Shown here: positions 8,149-18,569 of the stretch, one piece after another
Position numbering within the stretch: the stretch's first letter is position 1
Layout of the letters: each line of letters starts with the position of its first letter
From: Bacilli bacterium
GTDB lineage: Bacteria > Bacillota_I > Bacilli_A > RFN20 > CAG-826
Assembly (NCBI GenBank): GCA_017447165.1
Contig: JAFSOD010000004.1
Span: 491,267-555,266 of the forward strand
Direction of reading: 5' to 3'
Length of the DNA stretch: 64,000 bases
Position numbers and translations under genes: made by a program
Notes under the pieces: model-generated
Database searches by the model: none
What the model was told of the DNA's origin: nothing
The model's input: only the letters and a program-made list of their open reading frames with translations

Positions 8149-8718
8149 ATGGAAAATATTAAGATTAAACACAAAGAATTCGAGATTCTTGAGATAGTAT
8201 CTAAAGATACTTTTAAGGCTAATTATAAGAAAAATACATATTTAGTAAAAAAATATGAGCCAGGCTCAATTGAACTGGATATGATCAAAAAAATTACTAA
8301 ATCTATGGTTAATACACCTAAGGTTATTCGTATGGATAAAAAGTCTGGATATGTGGCTTATGAGCTCGTTGAAGGCACCCTTATGAGTGACTATATTTTA
8401 GAAAATGACTTCAACGAAAATATCTATAAACAAATATTTAGAAATTCTTATTCTGCAAGGGTGGCTGGACTTAATCTAGACTACTCTTTAGACAAGTGGA
8501 TGTTATCAAACGACACTCTCTATTATGTCGGTGAATACTGTGAAAAATATGATCCTAAAAACGATTTCACAAAAGGCAAGATGAGAGAATGGTTCTTTAC
8601 TAAGGAATTAGCGGATTTTTATAAGAAAAATGGCGTTTTATTTGACAAAAAACGCATAAAAGATGAATATTCTGCAAATAAGGAGATGGTCTTAATGACC
8701 TGCAAGTATTATTTATAA
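8149..8718 (+). CDS. Hypothetical protein, possibly a degenerate protein-kinase fold
   Basis: 189 residues, not recognised with certainty. The order of segments resembles a small kinase-like fold: YLVKKYEPG (beta-3 lysine-like), GYVAYELVEGT (hinge-like), LNLDYSLDKWMLSNDTLYYV where kinases have the D-x4-N catalytic loop, and VGEYCEKYD at the metal-binding position. The catalytic-loop Asn and the DFG-type Asp are not recognisable, so if it is a kinase fold it is likely inactive. First gene of an operon: its stop is one base before the prs start, and tgt-queA-queH follow. Function unknown; coupling to prs is the only clue. Confidence 0.55.
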   Translation: MENIKIKHKEFEILEIVSKDTFKANYKKNTYLVKKYEPGSIELDMIKKITKSMVNTPKVIRMDKKSGYVAYELVEGTLMSDYILENDFNENIYKQIFRNSYSARVAGLNLDYSLDKWMLSNDTLYYVGEYCEKYDPKNDFTKGKMREWFFTKELADFYKKNGVLFDKKRIKDEYSANKEMVLMTCKYYL

Positions 8719-8719
8719 A

Positions 8720-9619
8720 ATGACTAATTTAGTTATCTTTTCCTTATTATCAAATCGTCGCCTTGCTAGACGAATCGCTAAGAAATATAACGCCGAGTTA
8801 GGCGAGGTTTCTATTGACCGTTTTAAGGACGGTGAAGTCTTAGTAAAAACACTTACCAGCTGCAAGGATAAGGACGTTGTTATTTTTGAAAGTACCGCTA
8901 TCAAAGCTCATGAGAGATTATTCGAACTTTTACTCTTAGTTGACTCTATTAAAAGAACTGGTTCAAAGAGTATCAGACTCTATATTCCTTATTTTGGCTA
9001 TTCTAGACAAGAAAGAGTGTCTTGGATTAACGAGCCAATTTCATGTGAAGTAGTGGCGAAAATTTTAGACACCGCAAAAGTTGATGAAATATTAACCTTC
9101 GATATACACCATCCAGATATCGAAAAATTCTTTGAAACAAAATTCACTTTTTTACCAACAACAAGCTTATTTGCGAAGTACTATAAAGACTATTTAAAGA
9201 AGAAAAATATCAATATTAAAGACGTCGTTATCGTTTCTCCTGATCACGGGGCCAATACTAGAGCTGACGCTTTAGTAAAAGAACTTCCAGGAACTAGAAA
9301 AGTTATTTTAAGTAAAATTAGAACCGCTCCTAACTATGCTGAACATTTAGAATTCGAAGAAGACGTAAAAGATAAAGTCTGTATCATCATAGATGATATT
9401 ATCGATACTGGTGGCACAATTATTTCTGCTTCTAATTTATTATTAGAACATGGTGCTAAATCCGTTTTAGTTGGAGCGAGCCATCCAGTTTTGTCTAATA
9501 AGAGCATTGATAACTTATTAGGATCCAGTATTCAAGATTTAGTTTTTACTAATACAATTGAAAAGAGATTGCCAAAAGGGATATCAGTTTTAGATATATC
9601 TAAAATCATAAAATTATAA
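8720..9619 (+). CDS. prs: Ribose-phosphate pyrophosphokinase (PRPP synthetase), divergent
   Basis: Makes PRPP from ribose-5-phosphate and ATP, the precursor of nucleotides, His, Trp and NAD. Signature segments are RFKDGEVLV, YIPYFGYSRQER (catalytic loop), FDIHHPDIEKFF in place of the usual DLHA motif, and the PRPP loop IIDDIIDTGGTI near residues 221-232. At 299 residues it is shorter than the usual 310-320, and several normally invariant positions differ, so it is a divergent member; a second canonical prs may exist elsewhere. It starts one base after the kinase-like gene and lies upstream of the queuosine genes. Confidence 0.85.
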   Translation: MTNLVIFSLLSNRRLARRIAKKYNAELGEVSIDRFKDGEVLVKTLTSCKDKDVVIFESTAIKAHERLFELLLLVDSIKRTGSKSIRLYIPYFGYSRQERVSWINEPISCEVVAKILDTAKVDEILTFDIHHPDIEKFFETKFTFLPTTSLFAKYYKDYLKKKNINIKDVVIVSPDHGANTRADALVKELPGTRKVILSKIRTAPNYAEHLEFEEDVKDKVCIIIDDIIDTGGTIISASNLLLEHGAKSVLVGASHPVLSNKSIDNLLGSSIQDLVFTNTIEKRLPKGISVLDISKIIKL

Positions 9620-10752
<1,133 letters not shown>

Positions 10753-10753
<1 letters not shown>

Positions 10754-11784
10754 TGGATATTAATCTATTTGATTTCTATTTACCTGAAGAACTCATTGCT
10801 CAAAAGCCAAGCGACAAAAGAGATCACTCCAGACTATTGGCAATTAATAAAGAAACTAAAACATATGAAGATAGACACTTCTATGATATTTTAGAATACC
10901 TTAGACCAGGCGATGTTTTAGTTAGAAATAACACTAAAGTTGTTCCTGCTAGACTTATTGGAATTAAAGAAATTACGGGTGCTCACTGTGAGCTTCTTTT
11001 ACTTAAACAAGTAGAGGATGATGTGTGGGAATGTTTAACAAAACCTGCAAAATCTTTAAGAATTGGCGCAAAAATTAACTTTGGTGAAGGCAAACTCATT
11101 GGCGAAGTAGTGGAAGAAAAAGAAGAAGGATTACGTCTTGTGAAGTTCTTCTATAAAGGTATATTCCTAGAGGTGTTAGATTCCCTTGGCAAGATGCCTT
11201 TACCTCCATATATTAAAGAACAATTATGCGCAAACGATAGATATCAAACTGTTTATGCTAAATTTGAAGGTAGTGCAGCTGCTCCAACAGCAGGGTTCCA
11301 CTTTACAGAAGAGTTATTCGAAAAGATAAAAGCCAAAGGAATTACAGTTGTAGATATTACACTACATATCGGTTTAGGCACTTTTAGACCTGTAAAAGTC
11401 GAAGATACAGATAATCATGTTATGCATAGTGAACTTTATGAGATTTCCGAGGAAGCTTGCAAGATTTTAAACAAGGCCAAAGCGGAAAATAGAAGAATTA
11501 TCGCCATTGGGACAACTTCGGTTAGAACTTTGGAAGCAAATATGCAAGAATTTGGAAAATTTACTCCAATTAAAAAAGAAACAAATATCTTTATTAAGCC
11601 TGGATATGAATTTAAAGCAGTGGACTGCATTATCACAAATTTCCATTTACCAAAATCTACTTTGATAATGCTTGTTTCGGCTTTTCTTGGCAGAGAATTC
11701 ACCCTTGAAGTTTATAAACATGCAGTCGATTCTAAATATAGATTTTTCTCATTTGGAGACTCGATGATCATTTATGGAAAATAG
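10753..11784 (+). CDS. queA: S-adenosylmethionine:tRNA ribosyltransferase-isomerase
   Basis: Transfers and isomerises the ribosyl group of SAM onto preQ1-modified tRNA to give epoxyqueuosine. At 343 residues it is the normal length. Recognised by the N-terminal [32 protein letters not shown], the SAM-site segment [27 protein letters not shown], and the C-terminal [18 protein letters not shown]. It overlaps tgt by one base and queH by 11 bp, so the three are translationally coupled. Confidence 0.96.
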
Positions 11785-12409
11785 AATAAATTTTCAAAAA
11801 AAGTTCCAAATTGAGGTAGAAAACATTAAAAAAAGCAGTAAAAAGGCTACTCTTTTGTTTCATGTTTGTTGCGGTCCTTGTTTCACTATACCATATGAGT
11901 TGCTTAAAGATTATTTTGACATTACTATCATCTATAACAACTCTAACATATACCCTAAGCAAGAACATGATCGTAGACTGGCTGAGCTTAAGACATACCT
12001 TTCTGAAATTGGGGCGAATATCAAAATCATTGAGACTAATTACGATAACGATACTTATAACTTAGACCTCGAACCTCGCAAAGACGATAAAGAAGGTCAC
12101 GAACGTTGTCGAATTTGCTTTAATAAACGCCTAAAAGAAGGCTTTGGGTATGCTGCAAAACATCAATTTGATTATTTTGGTACAGTCATGACTATTTCTA
12201 GATATAAAAATGCTCAAGATATCAATAAAATAGGTGAAAAGCTACAAAAAGAATATCCTACAGTTAAATGGTTATATGCTGATTTTAAAAAGAATGATGG
12301 CTATGAAAAATCCTTAATCATAATTAAAGAACATGAGATGTATTTTCAGGAATATTGTGGCTGTAAATACTCTTATGAAGCTTACCAAAAGAAATTAGAA
12401 AGTAAATAA
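11774..12409 (+). CDS. queH: Epoxyqueuosine reductase QueH (DUF208 family)
   Basis: Reduces epoxyqueuosine-tRNA to queuosine-tRNA, the last step of the pathway; QueH is the non-orthologous alternative to QueG. Cysteine motifs typical of the family are FHVCCGPC near the N-terminus, ERCRICF in the middle and EYCGCKYS near the C-terminus; YNNSNIYP matches a conserved family segment. At 211 residues it has the expected length. It overlaps queA by 11 bp and is the last gene of this operon. Confidence 0.9.
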   Translation: MENRINFQKKFQIEVENIKKSSKKATLLFHVCCGPCFTIPYELLKDYFDITIIYNNSNIYPKQEHDRRLAELKTYLSEIGANIKIIETNYDNDTYNLDLEPRKDDKEGHERCRICFNKRLKEGFGYAAKHQFDYFGTVMTISRYKNAQDINKIGEKLQKEYPTVKWLYADFKKNDGYEKSLIIIKEHEMYFQEYCGCKYSYEAYQKKLESK

Positions 12410-12537
12410 GCCCTAAAATATAGCGAAAATATCAAAAAATAGGCCACCTAAATCACTAAGGACCCTAGAAGTTGATGTTTTTTTATATCTTTTTTCGCAC
12501 GCTCTTTTCTCTTATAAATATTTTTTATTATTTATTA

Positions 12538-12567
12538 TTGACACATACATACGCATAAGAGTAGTAT
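12538..12567 (+). promoter_or_regulatory. Promoter of the S10 ribosomal superoperon
   Basis: TTGACA (12538-12543) is a consensus -35. TAGTAT (12562-12567) is an acceptable -10 at 18 bp spacing. The predicted start near 12574 gives a leader of about 125 nt before rpsJ. The stretch 12410-12537 between queH and this promoter is AT-rich; only a weak imperfect hairpin followed by a T-run (about 12450-12486) is visible and could end the queH transcript. Confidence 0.55.
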
Positions 12568-12573
12568 TTGAAC

Positions 12574-12698
12574 GTTGACTGCTCGCGTTGACGTGCGAGG
12601 TTGCGGACACACCCACAGGCGTTGTCATGAAGGTGTATCTGGGAATTCGTACTGAGAGAGTGAGGTCAAAGCCTGAAAGTGATATAGGAGGAAATTTC
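12574..12698 (+). ncRNA. Candidate structured S10-operon leader RNA
   Basis: The leader is visibly more GC-rich than its surroundings and contains hairpin arms CTCGC/GCGAG near 12582-12600. It then carries GAGGTTGCGGACACACCC, which resembles a segment I remember upstream of rpsJ in other Firmicutes. It ends in the SD TAGGAGGAAA before the ATG at 12699. Feedback control by a ribosomal protein such as L4 is possible but inferred. An open frame from 12588 in phase with rpsJ is best read as leader, not coding. Confidence 0.4.
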
Positions 12699-13010
12699 AT
12701 GGCAAAAACTACTAAGATTAGAGTTCGTCTTAAAGCTTATGATCATGTCAATCTTGATTTATCAGCTGAGAGAATCGTTCAAGTAGCGAAGAACTCTGGG
12801 GCGACCGTTGTAGGCCCCATCCCACTACCAACGGAAAAACAAGTGTTTACCATTTTAAGAGCTGTCCACAAGTACAAAGACTCTCGTGAACAATTCGAAA
12901 TCAGAACACACAAACGTATTATCGATATTACTAATCCAAAGAAGGAAACTCTTGAAGCTCTCAAGAACTTAGACTTACCTTCAGGAGTAGATATCGAAAT
13001 TAAACTTTAA
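12699..13010 (+). CDS. rpsJ: 30S ribosomal protein S10
   Basis: Head component of the small subunit and partner of NusB in antitermination. At 103 residues it is the normal length. It begins [17 protein letters not shown] and contains [18 protein letters not shown] and [12 protein letters not shown], all typical. The ATG at 12699 follows SD TAGGAGG. First gene of the superoperon; rplC follows 14 bp later. Confidence 0.98.
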   Translation: MAKTTKIRVRLKAYDHVNLDLSAERIVQVAKNSGATVVGPIPLPTEKQVFTILRAVHKYKDSREQFEIRTHKRIIDITNPKKETLEALKNLDLPSGVDIEIKL

Positions 13011-13024
13011 GGAGGTAAGACGAA

Positions 13025-13768
13025 ATGAAAGCAATTTTAGGTCGTAAAATGGGCATGACCTCTGTCTTCGCTGAAGATGGTACCTTATACCCAGTGACAG
13101 TCGTTGAAGTCTTACCAAACGTTGTTACACAAGTTAAAACCTTAGAGAAAGATGGCTATGTCGCTGTCCAAGTTGGTTACGAAGAAAAGAAAGAATCTCG
13201 TGCTAACAAAGCAGAAAAAGGCATTGCAAAGAAAGCCAATACCGTTCCACATTACGTGTCCGCGGAATTAAGAGGCGATGAAATGGGTTCTTACCAATTA
13301 GGTGATCTCATTAAAGCTGATATGTTCCAAGCTGGTGACATTGTTGATGTTATCGGAACTAGTAAAGGTCACGGTTATTCCGGAACCATTAAGAGATGGC
13401 ACATGCACATTGGTCCTAAAGGCCATGGCTCAGGCTATCACAGAGGACAAGGTTCCTTCGCAAACAATGGTCGTTATAACCACGGTGTTATGCCAGGCAA
13501 ACACATGTCTGGTCACCACGGTAACAAATCTGCCACTTTATTAAACTTATTAGTGGTCAAGGTTGATGCCGAAAAAGGCTATATCTTAATTAAAGGTGGA
13601 TTACCAGGCTCCAAGAAGAGCATTGTGACAATCCGTTCCGCAATTAAGACAGTTAAAAATAAAGAAAGTGTTAAACCTTTAATCGAAAGAGTTAAAAAGG
13701 TTGAAGCTCCTAAAGCTCCAGAAGCCGAAGTTGAAGCTCCTGTCGCTGAAGAAGCAAAAGCTGAATAG
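13025..13768 (+). CDS. rplC: 50S ribosomal protein L3 with acidic C-terminal tail
   Basis: Early-assembling 23S rRNA-binding protein. The core matches bacterial L3 (ILGRKMGMTSVFAEDG, GHGYSGTIKRWHMHIGPKGHG, MPGKHMSGHHGN). The length of 247 exceeds the usual 205-215 because of a tail of about 30 residues after about 217, rich in Lys, Glu, Ala and Pro (ERVKKVEAPKAPEAEVEAP). Similar low-complexity tails occur on S17, L22, L5 and S5 in this operon. SD AAGGAGG precedes the ATG. Confidence 0.97.
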   Translation: MKAILGRKMGMTSVFAEDGTLYPVTVVEVLPNVVTQVKTLEKDGYVAVQVGYEEKKESRANKAEKGIAKKANTVPHYVSAELRGDEMGSYQLGDLIKADMFQAGDIVDVIGTSKGHGYSGTIKRWHMHIGPKGHGSGYHRGQGSFANNGRYNHGVMPGKHMSGHHGNKSATLLNLLVVKVDAEKGYILIKGGLPGSKKSIVTIRSAIKTVKNKESVKPLIERVKKVEAPKAPEAEVEAPVAEEAKAE

Positions 13769-13785
13769 GACGAAAGGAGAACATT

Positions 13786-14424
13786 ATGTCAGAAAAGAAA
13801 ACCGTCAGTGTTAAAGTTCTTAACATGGCCGGCGAAGAAGTTGGCAAATTAAGCTTAAATGGTGCTGTGTTCGCTGTCGAACCACACAAACAAGCAATGT
13901 TCAACGCCGTCCAAGTCGAGCAAGCTAACCAACGTCAAGCAACTGCAAAGACCAAGGTTAGACACGAAGTCTCTGGTGGCGGTAAGAAACCATGGAGACA
14001 AAAAGGTACTGGTAGAGCCCGTGCTGGTAGCTCTAGATCCCCAGTTTGGGTTGGTGGTGGAACAGTCTTTGGACCAGTTGGTAACCAAAACTTCTCCATT
14101 TCCCAAAACAAGAAAGAACATCAATTAGCCTTAAGAAGTGCTTTATCTCTTAAGACCCCAAAAGATCTCGTTGTTGTTAACGAAATCAAATTCGAAGGTA
14201 AAAAGACTAAAGAATTCGTCAAGATGCTTGCTGCTCTTAAATCCGAAGTTAAGACTCTCGTGGTTGTGAGCGAAATTGATGAGAATTTATTCGCCAGCGT
14301 GCGTAATGTGAGTTACGCCAAAGTGGTTACCACTGATAACATCTCTGTGTTTGATGTATTAAATGCTGAGAAATTAGTTATGAGTGAAGCCGCAGTTAAA
14401 GAAGTTGAGGAGGCACTTAAATAA
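13786..14424 (+). CDS. rplD: 50S ribosomal protein L4
   Basis: 23S rRNA-binding protein lining the exit tunnel; in several bacteria it also represses its own operon. At 212 residues it is the usual length, with the extended-loop signature KPWRQKGTGRARAGSSRSP and GPVGNQNFSIS. The stop shares a base with the rplW start, so the two are coupled. SD GAAAGGAG precedes the ATG. Confidence 0.97.
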   Translation: MSEKKTVSVKVLNMAGEEVGKLSLNGAVFAVEPHKQAMFNAVQVEQANQRQATAKTKVRHEVSGGGKKPWRQKGTGRARAGSSRSPVWVGGGTVFGPVGNQNFSISQNKKEHQLALRSALSLKTPKDLVVVNEIKFEGKKTKEFVKMLAALKSEVKTLVVVSEIDENLFASVRNVSYAKVVTTDNISVFDVLNAEKLVMSEAAVKEVEEALK

Positions 14425-14765
14425 TGGCAGCCAAGAAGAAAGTTGAAGCTCCAAAAAGTAGCTTCCAAAAACCAACAGAAAGAGACTTCGCTGTGATCTT
14501 AAAACCAGTCATCACTGAAAAGAGTATGGCGGGAATGCAAAACAGCAACAAAGTCACTGTTAAAGTCGCAAAAGATGCTAACAAGACCGAAGTCAAACTT
14601 GCATTTGAAAGAATCTTCCAAGTGAAAGTTGTTGATGTCAGAATCGTTAACGTCCACGCTAAAGCCACAACAAGAGGTACCCGTTATCACGGATACATTC
14701 AAGGCTATAAGAAAGCGATTGTCACTATCGCAAGTGGTGAAGCAATCGACTTATTCAGAGAATAA
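14424..14765 (+). CDS. rplW: 50S ribosomal protein L23
   Basis: Exit-tunnel rim protein and docking site for trigger factor and SRP. 113 residues, with about 20 extra Lys-rich N-terminal residues before the core DFAVILKPVITEKSM; the conserved KVTVKVAKDANKTEVK and TRGTRYHGYIQGYKKA follow. The start overlaps the rplD stop (TAATG), so translation is coupled. Confidence 0.96.
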   Translation: MAAKKKVEAPKSSFQKPTERDFAVILKPVITEKSMAGMQNSNKVTVKVAKDANKTEVKLAFERIFQVKVVDVRIVNVHAKATTRGTRYHGYIQGYKKAIVTIASGEAIDLFRE

Positions 14766-14802
14766 CCAAGTTCATATTCTCAAATTATAGGAGGAAAAAG
14801 TA

Positions 14803-15636
14803 ATGTCAATTAGAACTTACAAGCCTACTTCTGCAAGTAGACGAAACATGACAAACTCGACATTCGAAGAAATTACAACAAGCACTCCTGAAAAAAGTTT
14901 ATTAGTCAGCTTATCCAAATCTGGCGGAAGAAATAACCAAGGTGTTATTACCTGCCGTCACATTGGTGGAGGTCACAAACGTAAATATCGTTTAATTGAC
15001 TTCAAACGTAATAAGGACAATATCCCTGCTGTTGTAAAGACTGTTGAGTACGATCCAAACCGTAACGCTAACATCTGCTTAGTCGCTTACTTAGATGGTG
15101 AAAAGAGATACATCTTAGCACCTAAAGATCTCAAAGTTGGGGATAAAATCATATCTGGCGAAACCGCTGATATTAAAACCGGTAACGCCTTAGTGTTAAA
15201 AAACATTCCTGAAGGTACATTCGTCCATAACGTCGAATTAGTTCCAGGAAAAGGCGGACAATTATGTCGTGCTGCTGGAGCGGCTGCTCAAGTCCTCGGT
15301 AGCGAAGGCAAATATGTCATGCTTAGACTCGCAAGTGGAGAAATGAGAAAAGTTCTCGCAACTTGTAGAGCCACAGTTGGTACCGTTGGTAACGAAGATT
15401 GGAACTTAATCAATCTTGGTAAAGCTGGTAAAACCAGATGGTACGGTACTAGACCAACAGTTAGAGGTTCCGTTATGAACCCTAACGACCACCCACATGG
15501 TGGTGGTGAAGGTAAATGTCCAGTTGGACGTGACGCACCAAGAACTCCTTGGGGTAAACGTGCAATGGGTGTTAAGACCAGAAATAACAAGAAAAAGTCT
15601 ACTAAATTAATTATCCGTAGACGTAACGCGAAATAG
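14803..15636 (+). CDS. rplB: 50S ribosomal protein L2
   Basis: Central 23S rRNA-binding protein near the peptidyl transferase centre. 277 residues, full length. Conserved blocks are [36 protein letters not shown], and the C-terminal [19 protein letters not shown], which holds the functionally important histidine. The gap of 37 bp to rplW contains SD TAGGAGG. Confidence 0.98.
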   Translation: MSIRTYKPTSASRRNMTNSTFEEITTSTPEKSLLVSLSKSGGRNNQGVITCRHIGGGHKRKYRLIDFKRNKDNIPAVVKTVEYDPNRNANICLVAYLDGEKRYILAPKDLKVGDKIISGETADIKTGNALVLKNIPEGTFVHNVELVPGKGGQLCRAAGAAAQVLGSEGKYVMLRLASGEMRKVLATCRATVGTVGNEDWNLINLGKAGKTRWYGTRPTVRGSVMNPNDHPHGGGEGKCPVGRDAPRTPWGKRAMGVKTRNNKKKSTKLIIRRRNAK

Positions 15637-15649
15637 GAGGTAAACGCAA

Positions 15650-15943
15650 ATGGCAAGAAGTTTGAAAAAAGGCGCATTCTGTGATGATCACTTAATGAAA
15701 AAAGTCGAAGCTTTAAATGCTGCTGGCAAAAAAGAAGTCATTAAGACATGGTCCCGCCGTTCTACAATCTATCCATCATTCGTCGGACACACCTTCGCGG
15801 TCTATAACGGAAAAGAACACATCTCCGTTTACGTCACAGATGATATGGTAGGACATAAACTCGGTGAATTCTCTCCAACCAGAAAATACACCGGTCATAC
15901 AGGCCACACTGCTGAAGATAAAGCAGCCGCGGCTGGTAAATAA
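15650..15943 (+). CDS. rpsS: 30S ribosomal protein S19
   Basis: Head protein of the small subunit contacting S13 and the A-site finger. 97 residues. Typical motifs are [33 protein letters not shown], and the C-terminal [29 protein letters not shown] precedes the ATG. Confidence 0.98.
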   Translation: MARSLKKGAFCDDHLMKKVEALNAAGKKEVIKTWSRRSTIYPSFVGHTFAVYNGKEHISVYVTDDMVGHKLGEFSPTRKYTGHTGHTAEDKAAAAGK

Positions 15944-15958
15944 TAGGAGGTTCTAATA

Positions 15959-16459
15959 ATGGCAGAAACAAAGAAAGCCCCTGCTAAGAAGGCTCCAGCT
16001 AAAAAAGCTGCAGTCAAAGAAGCAGAAGTTAAAGAAGAAGCTACCAAAGTAGAAGAAGCTCCTAAAAAAGCCAAGAAGGCTAAAAAAGAAGAAAAGAAGG
16101 TTGAAGCTCCTAAAAAGCCAATGCCAACTGAAGCTAGAGCGACCGCCACAAACGTTCGCTTAACTCCTAGAAAAGCTCGCTTAGTCATCGACCAAGTGAG
16201 AGGTAAGGATGTCAAAGTGGCCTTAGGTTTATTAAGAAACATCAACCGTGCAGCATGTGAACCAGTTACTAAAGTAATTAAGTCCGCTGCGGCAAATGCT
16301 ATCAATAACTTCGGCATGGATGAGGATAAGTTATATATCAAAGAAATCTATGCTAACGATGGCTTAAAAATGAGAAGATACTTACCAAGAGCGAAAGGTT
16401 CCGCTTCTGGCTTAGTGAAAAGATGCTGCCACATTACTGTGGTGGTCAAAATGAGATAA
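15959..16459 (+). CDS. rplV: 50S ribosomal protein L22 with Lys/Ala-rich N-terminal extension
   Basis: L22 lines the exit tunnel with a beta-hairpin. The core begins near residue 60 (ATATNVRLTPRKARLVIDQV) and ends with the hairpin region LPRAKGSASGLVKRCCHITV. The protein is 166 residues against the usual 110-115 because of a repeat-like N-terminal extension of about 55 residues (APAKKAPAKKAAVKEAEVKE). The extension is in frame behind a good SD (ATAGGAGG), so it is probably translated. Its role is unknown. Confidence 0.96.
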   Translation: MAETKKAPAKKAPAKKAAVKEAEVKEEATKVEEAPKKAKKAKKEEKKVEAPKKPMPTEARATATNVRLTPRKARLVIDQVRGKDVKVALGLLRNINRAACEPVTKVIKSAAANAINNFGMDEDKLYIKEIYANDGLKMRRYLPRAKGSASGLVKRCCHITVVVKMR

Positions 16460-16472
16460 GGAGATAGATACA

Positions 16473-17144
16473 ATGGGTCAAAAAGTTAATCCAGTAGGTA
16501 TGCGTGTCGGTGTCAACAAGGATTGGAATTCTCGTTGGTTCGCCGAAGACAAAGAATACCCTGTCTACTTAAACGAAGACATTAAAATTCGTAAATATCT
16601 CGAAGGTGCTTTAAAAGAAGCGTTATTATCTCACGTTGAAATTGAAAGAACCAAAACAGATAAAGGCACAAATGTTGTCGTTAAAGTCTTTGTCGCTCGT
16701 CCAGGTGTTGTCATCGGTCAAGACGGCAAGAACATCTTAGTCTTAAAAGAATCCCTTGCTAAACTCATTAAAAATAAGAGCGTGCGTGTGGATGTCGTTG
16801 AAGTGAAGAATCCTGACTTAGACGCAACAATCGTTGCCCAAACAATTGCGAAGCAATTAGAAGAAAGAGCAAGTTTCAGAACTGTGCAAAAGAAAGCTAT
16901 CCAAAGAGTGAGAAAAGCTGGCGCGAAAGGCTGCAGAACTATGGTCTCTGGTAGACTTGGTGGTGCGGATATTGCTAGAAGCGAAGGCTATAAAGAAGGA
17001 GTTATCCCTCTACACACCCTTAGAAGTGATATCGATTACGCAGTTAGCGAAGCCGCTACTCAATATGGTCGCTTAGGTGTTAAGGTCTGGATCTGTAGAG
17101 GAGAAATCCGCCCAGAACTTAAAAAAAGCGAGAAGGGAGAGTAA
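16473..17144 (+). CDS. rpsC: 30S ribosomal protein S3
   Basis: Small-subunit protein at the mRNA entry channel with intrinsic helicase activity. 223 residues. Conserved: MGQKVNPVGMRVGVN, the KH-type RPGVVIGQDGKN, and the C-terminal GRLGGADIARSEGYKEG. The SD before the ATG is TAAGGAG. Confidence 0.98.
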   Translation: MGQKVNPVGMRVGVNKDWNSRWFAEDKEYPVYLNEDIKIRKYLEGALKEALLSHVEIERTKTDKGTNVVVKVFVARPGVVIGQDGKNILVLKESLAKLIKNKSVRVDVVEVKNPDLDATIVAQTIAKQLEERASFRTVQKKAIQRVRKAGAKGCRTMVSGRLGGADIARSEGYKEGVIPLHTLRSDIDYAVSEAATQYGRLGVKVWICRGEIRPELKKSEKGE

Positions 17145-17147
17145 GAG

Positions 17148-17558
17148 ATGTTACAACCAAACAGAGTGAAATATCGCCGTCCACATATTATTAAATATGA
17201 AGGACACGCTAAAGGCGGTACAGAAATCAGCTTTGGTGAGTTTGGTTTACAAGCCCTTGAAGGTGCTTGGATTACCACAAGACAAATCGAAGCTGCCCGT
17301 ATTGTATTATCTAGATACACCAAACGTGGAGGACAAATTTGGATTAGAATTTTCCCTCACTTAGCAAAAACTAAAAAACCTGCCGAAGTTCGTATGGGAT
17401 CTGGAAAAGGTTCACCAGAAGACTGGGTAGCAGTAGTCAAACAAGGACAAGTTATGTTTGAAATTGGTGGCGTTGATCCAGAAGTCGCAAGAGAAGCTCT
17501 TAGACTTTCTGCTTATAAACTCCCAATCAAATGCAAAGTTGTCAGCAAAGGAGAGTAG
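17148..17558 (+). CDS. rplP: 50S ribosomal protein L16
   Basis: Large-subunit protein near the A-site tRNA elbow. 136 residues. Recognised by [41 protein letters not shown] and [17 protein letters not shown]. It starts 3 bp after rpsC; SD GGGAGA lies inside the 3' end of rpsC, suggesting coupled translation. Confidence 0.98.
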   Translation: MLQPNRVKYRRPHIIKYEGHAKGGTEISFGEFGLQALEGAWITTRQIEAARIVLSRYTKRGGQIWIRIFPHLAKTKKPAEVRMGSGKGSPEDWVAVVKQGQVMFEIGGVDPEVAREALRLSAYKLPIKCKVVSKGE

Positions 17559-17563
17559 TAGCC

Positions 17564-17764
17564 ATGAAAATTAGTGAAGTCCGTGAAATGTCTACGAGTG
17601 AACTTAAAGAAAAGCTCTACTCATTAAAAGAACAACTCTTTGAGTTAAGACGTAAAAAAGCCGTTGGAACTCTTGAAAGAGGAGAAGAAGTCATTGGCGT
17701 GAGAAAAGATATCGCCCGCGTGAACATGGTGTTACGTGAAAGAGAATTAAGTGAAGCAAAATAA
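17564..17764 (+). CDS. rpmC: 50S ribosomal protein L29
   Basis: Small helical protein at the tunnel exit, part of the SRP/trigger-factor docking site. I use the ATG at 17564 (66 residues, MKISEVREMSTSELKEKLY), preceded by AAAGGAG; a longer in-frame reading from 17531 lies inside rplP and has no family support. The C-terminus has the usual GVRKDIARVNMVLRERE. Confidence 0.95.
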   Translation: MKISEVREMSTSELKEKLYSLKEQLFELRRKKAVGTLERGEEVIGVRKDIARVNMVLRERELSEAK

Positions 17765-17777
17765 GGAGTAATCGAAA

Positions 17778-18176
17778 ATGGAAGAAAGAAACTTAAGACG
17801 TTCCATTCAAGGCGTAGTTGTTAGTAACAAAAACGACAAGACCATCGGTGTCCTTGTTGAAACTCACAAAAAACACGCTAAGTATGGCAAGCGCGTTAAA
17901 TATAGAAAGAAGTATTACGCGCACGATGAAAAGAATGAGGCTAAAGTTGGAGATGTCGTGACCATTATGGAAACTAGAAAACTCTCCGCCACCAAAAGAT
18001 GGAGATTAGTCTCAATCGATAAGACTGCCGAAATGTCTGTTAAAGAGGCAGAAAAAGAATTAAAAGAAGAAATTCTTACTGGTGAAATTCCTGCTGAAGA
18101 AGTCGAAAAGAAACCTGCAGCAGAGAAAGTTGAAGAAGCTGAACCAGCTAAAGAAGAAGTAAAGGAGGCCGAATAA
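17778..18176 (+). CDS. rpsQ: 30S ribosomal protein S17 with acidic C-terminal extension
   Basis: Primary 16S rRNA-binding protein. The core ([55 protein letters not shown]) is normal and ends near residue 85. About 45 further residues form a Glu/Lys/Ala/Pro-rich tail, giving 132 residues against the usual 85. SD TAAGGAG precedes the ATG. Confidence 0.96.
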   Translation: MEERNLRRSIQGVVVSNKNDKTIGVLVETHKKHAKYGKRVKYRKKYYAHDEKNEAKVGDVVTIMETRKLSATKRWRLVSIDKTAEMSVKEAEKELKEEILTGEIPAEEVEKKPAAEKVEEAEPAKEEVKEAE

Positions 18177-18178
18177 TT

Positions 18179-18556
18179 ATGATCCAGAAGGAAACTAACT
18201 TAGTTGTCGCTGATAATAGTGGCGCTCGTAAAGTTCGTGCTTTCACCCTCTACGGAGGAAGTAAAAGAAAAAATTCATACATTGGTGACATCATCCAATG
18301 TTCCGTTAAAGAAGCGATTCCTAACGGAAAAGTGAAAAAAGGTGACATCGTGAGATGCGTCATCGTCAGATGTAAAAAACCAACTCTCAGAGCCGATGGT
18401 AGCACAATCGCCTTTGATGATAACGCTGTTGTTATCATTAATGATGACAATGCCCCAGTTGGAACCCGTGTTTTCGGACCTGTGGCTCGTGAGTTAAGAG
18501 AAAAGGGTATTGAAGGATTTATGAAAATTCTCTCCCTTGCTCCAGAAGTGTTATAA
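18179..18556 (+). CDS. rplN: 50S ribosomal protein L14
   Basis: Subunit-interface protein, also the target of the silencing factor RsfS. 125 residues. Motifs: [33 protein letters not shown], and the C-terminal [14 protein letters not shown]. It begins 3 bp after rpsQ; the SD (AAAGGAGG) lies inside the 3' end of rpsQ. Confidence 0.98.
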   Translation: MIQKETNLVVADNSGARKVRAFTLYGGSKRKNSYIGDIIQCSVKEAIPNGKVKKGDIVRCVIVRCKKPTLRADGSTIAFDDNAVVIINDDNAPVGTRVFGPVARELREKGIEGFMKILSLAPEVL

Positions 18557-18569
18557 GGAGGAGTAAACA

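Noticed and set aside
12588-12698. In-frame N-terminal extension of rpsJ or a leader peptide
   Set aside because: The canonical S10 start with a strong SD is at 12699, and the upstream part is the structured leader with no family similarity.
15288-15677. Long minus-strand open frames inside ribosomal genes (also 15895-16341 and 51265-51777)
   Set aside because: They lie entirely antisense to strong genes, have biased composition and no SD; they are shadows of codon usage.
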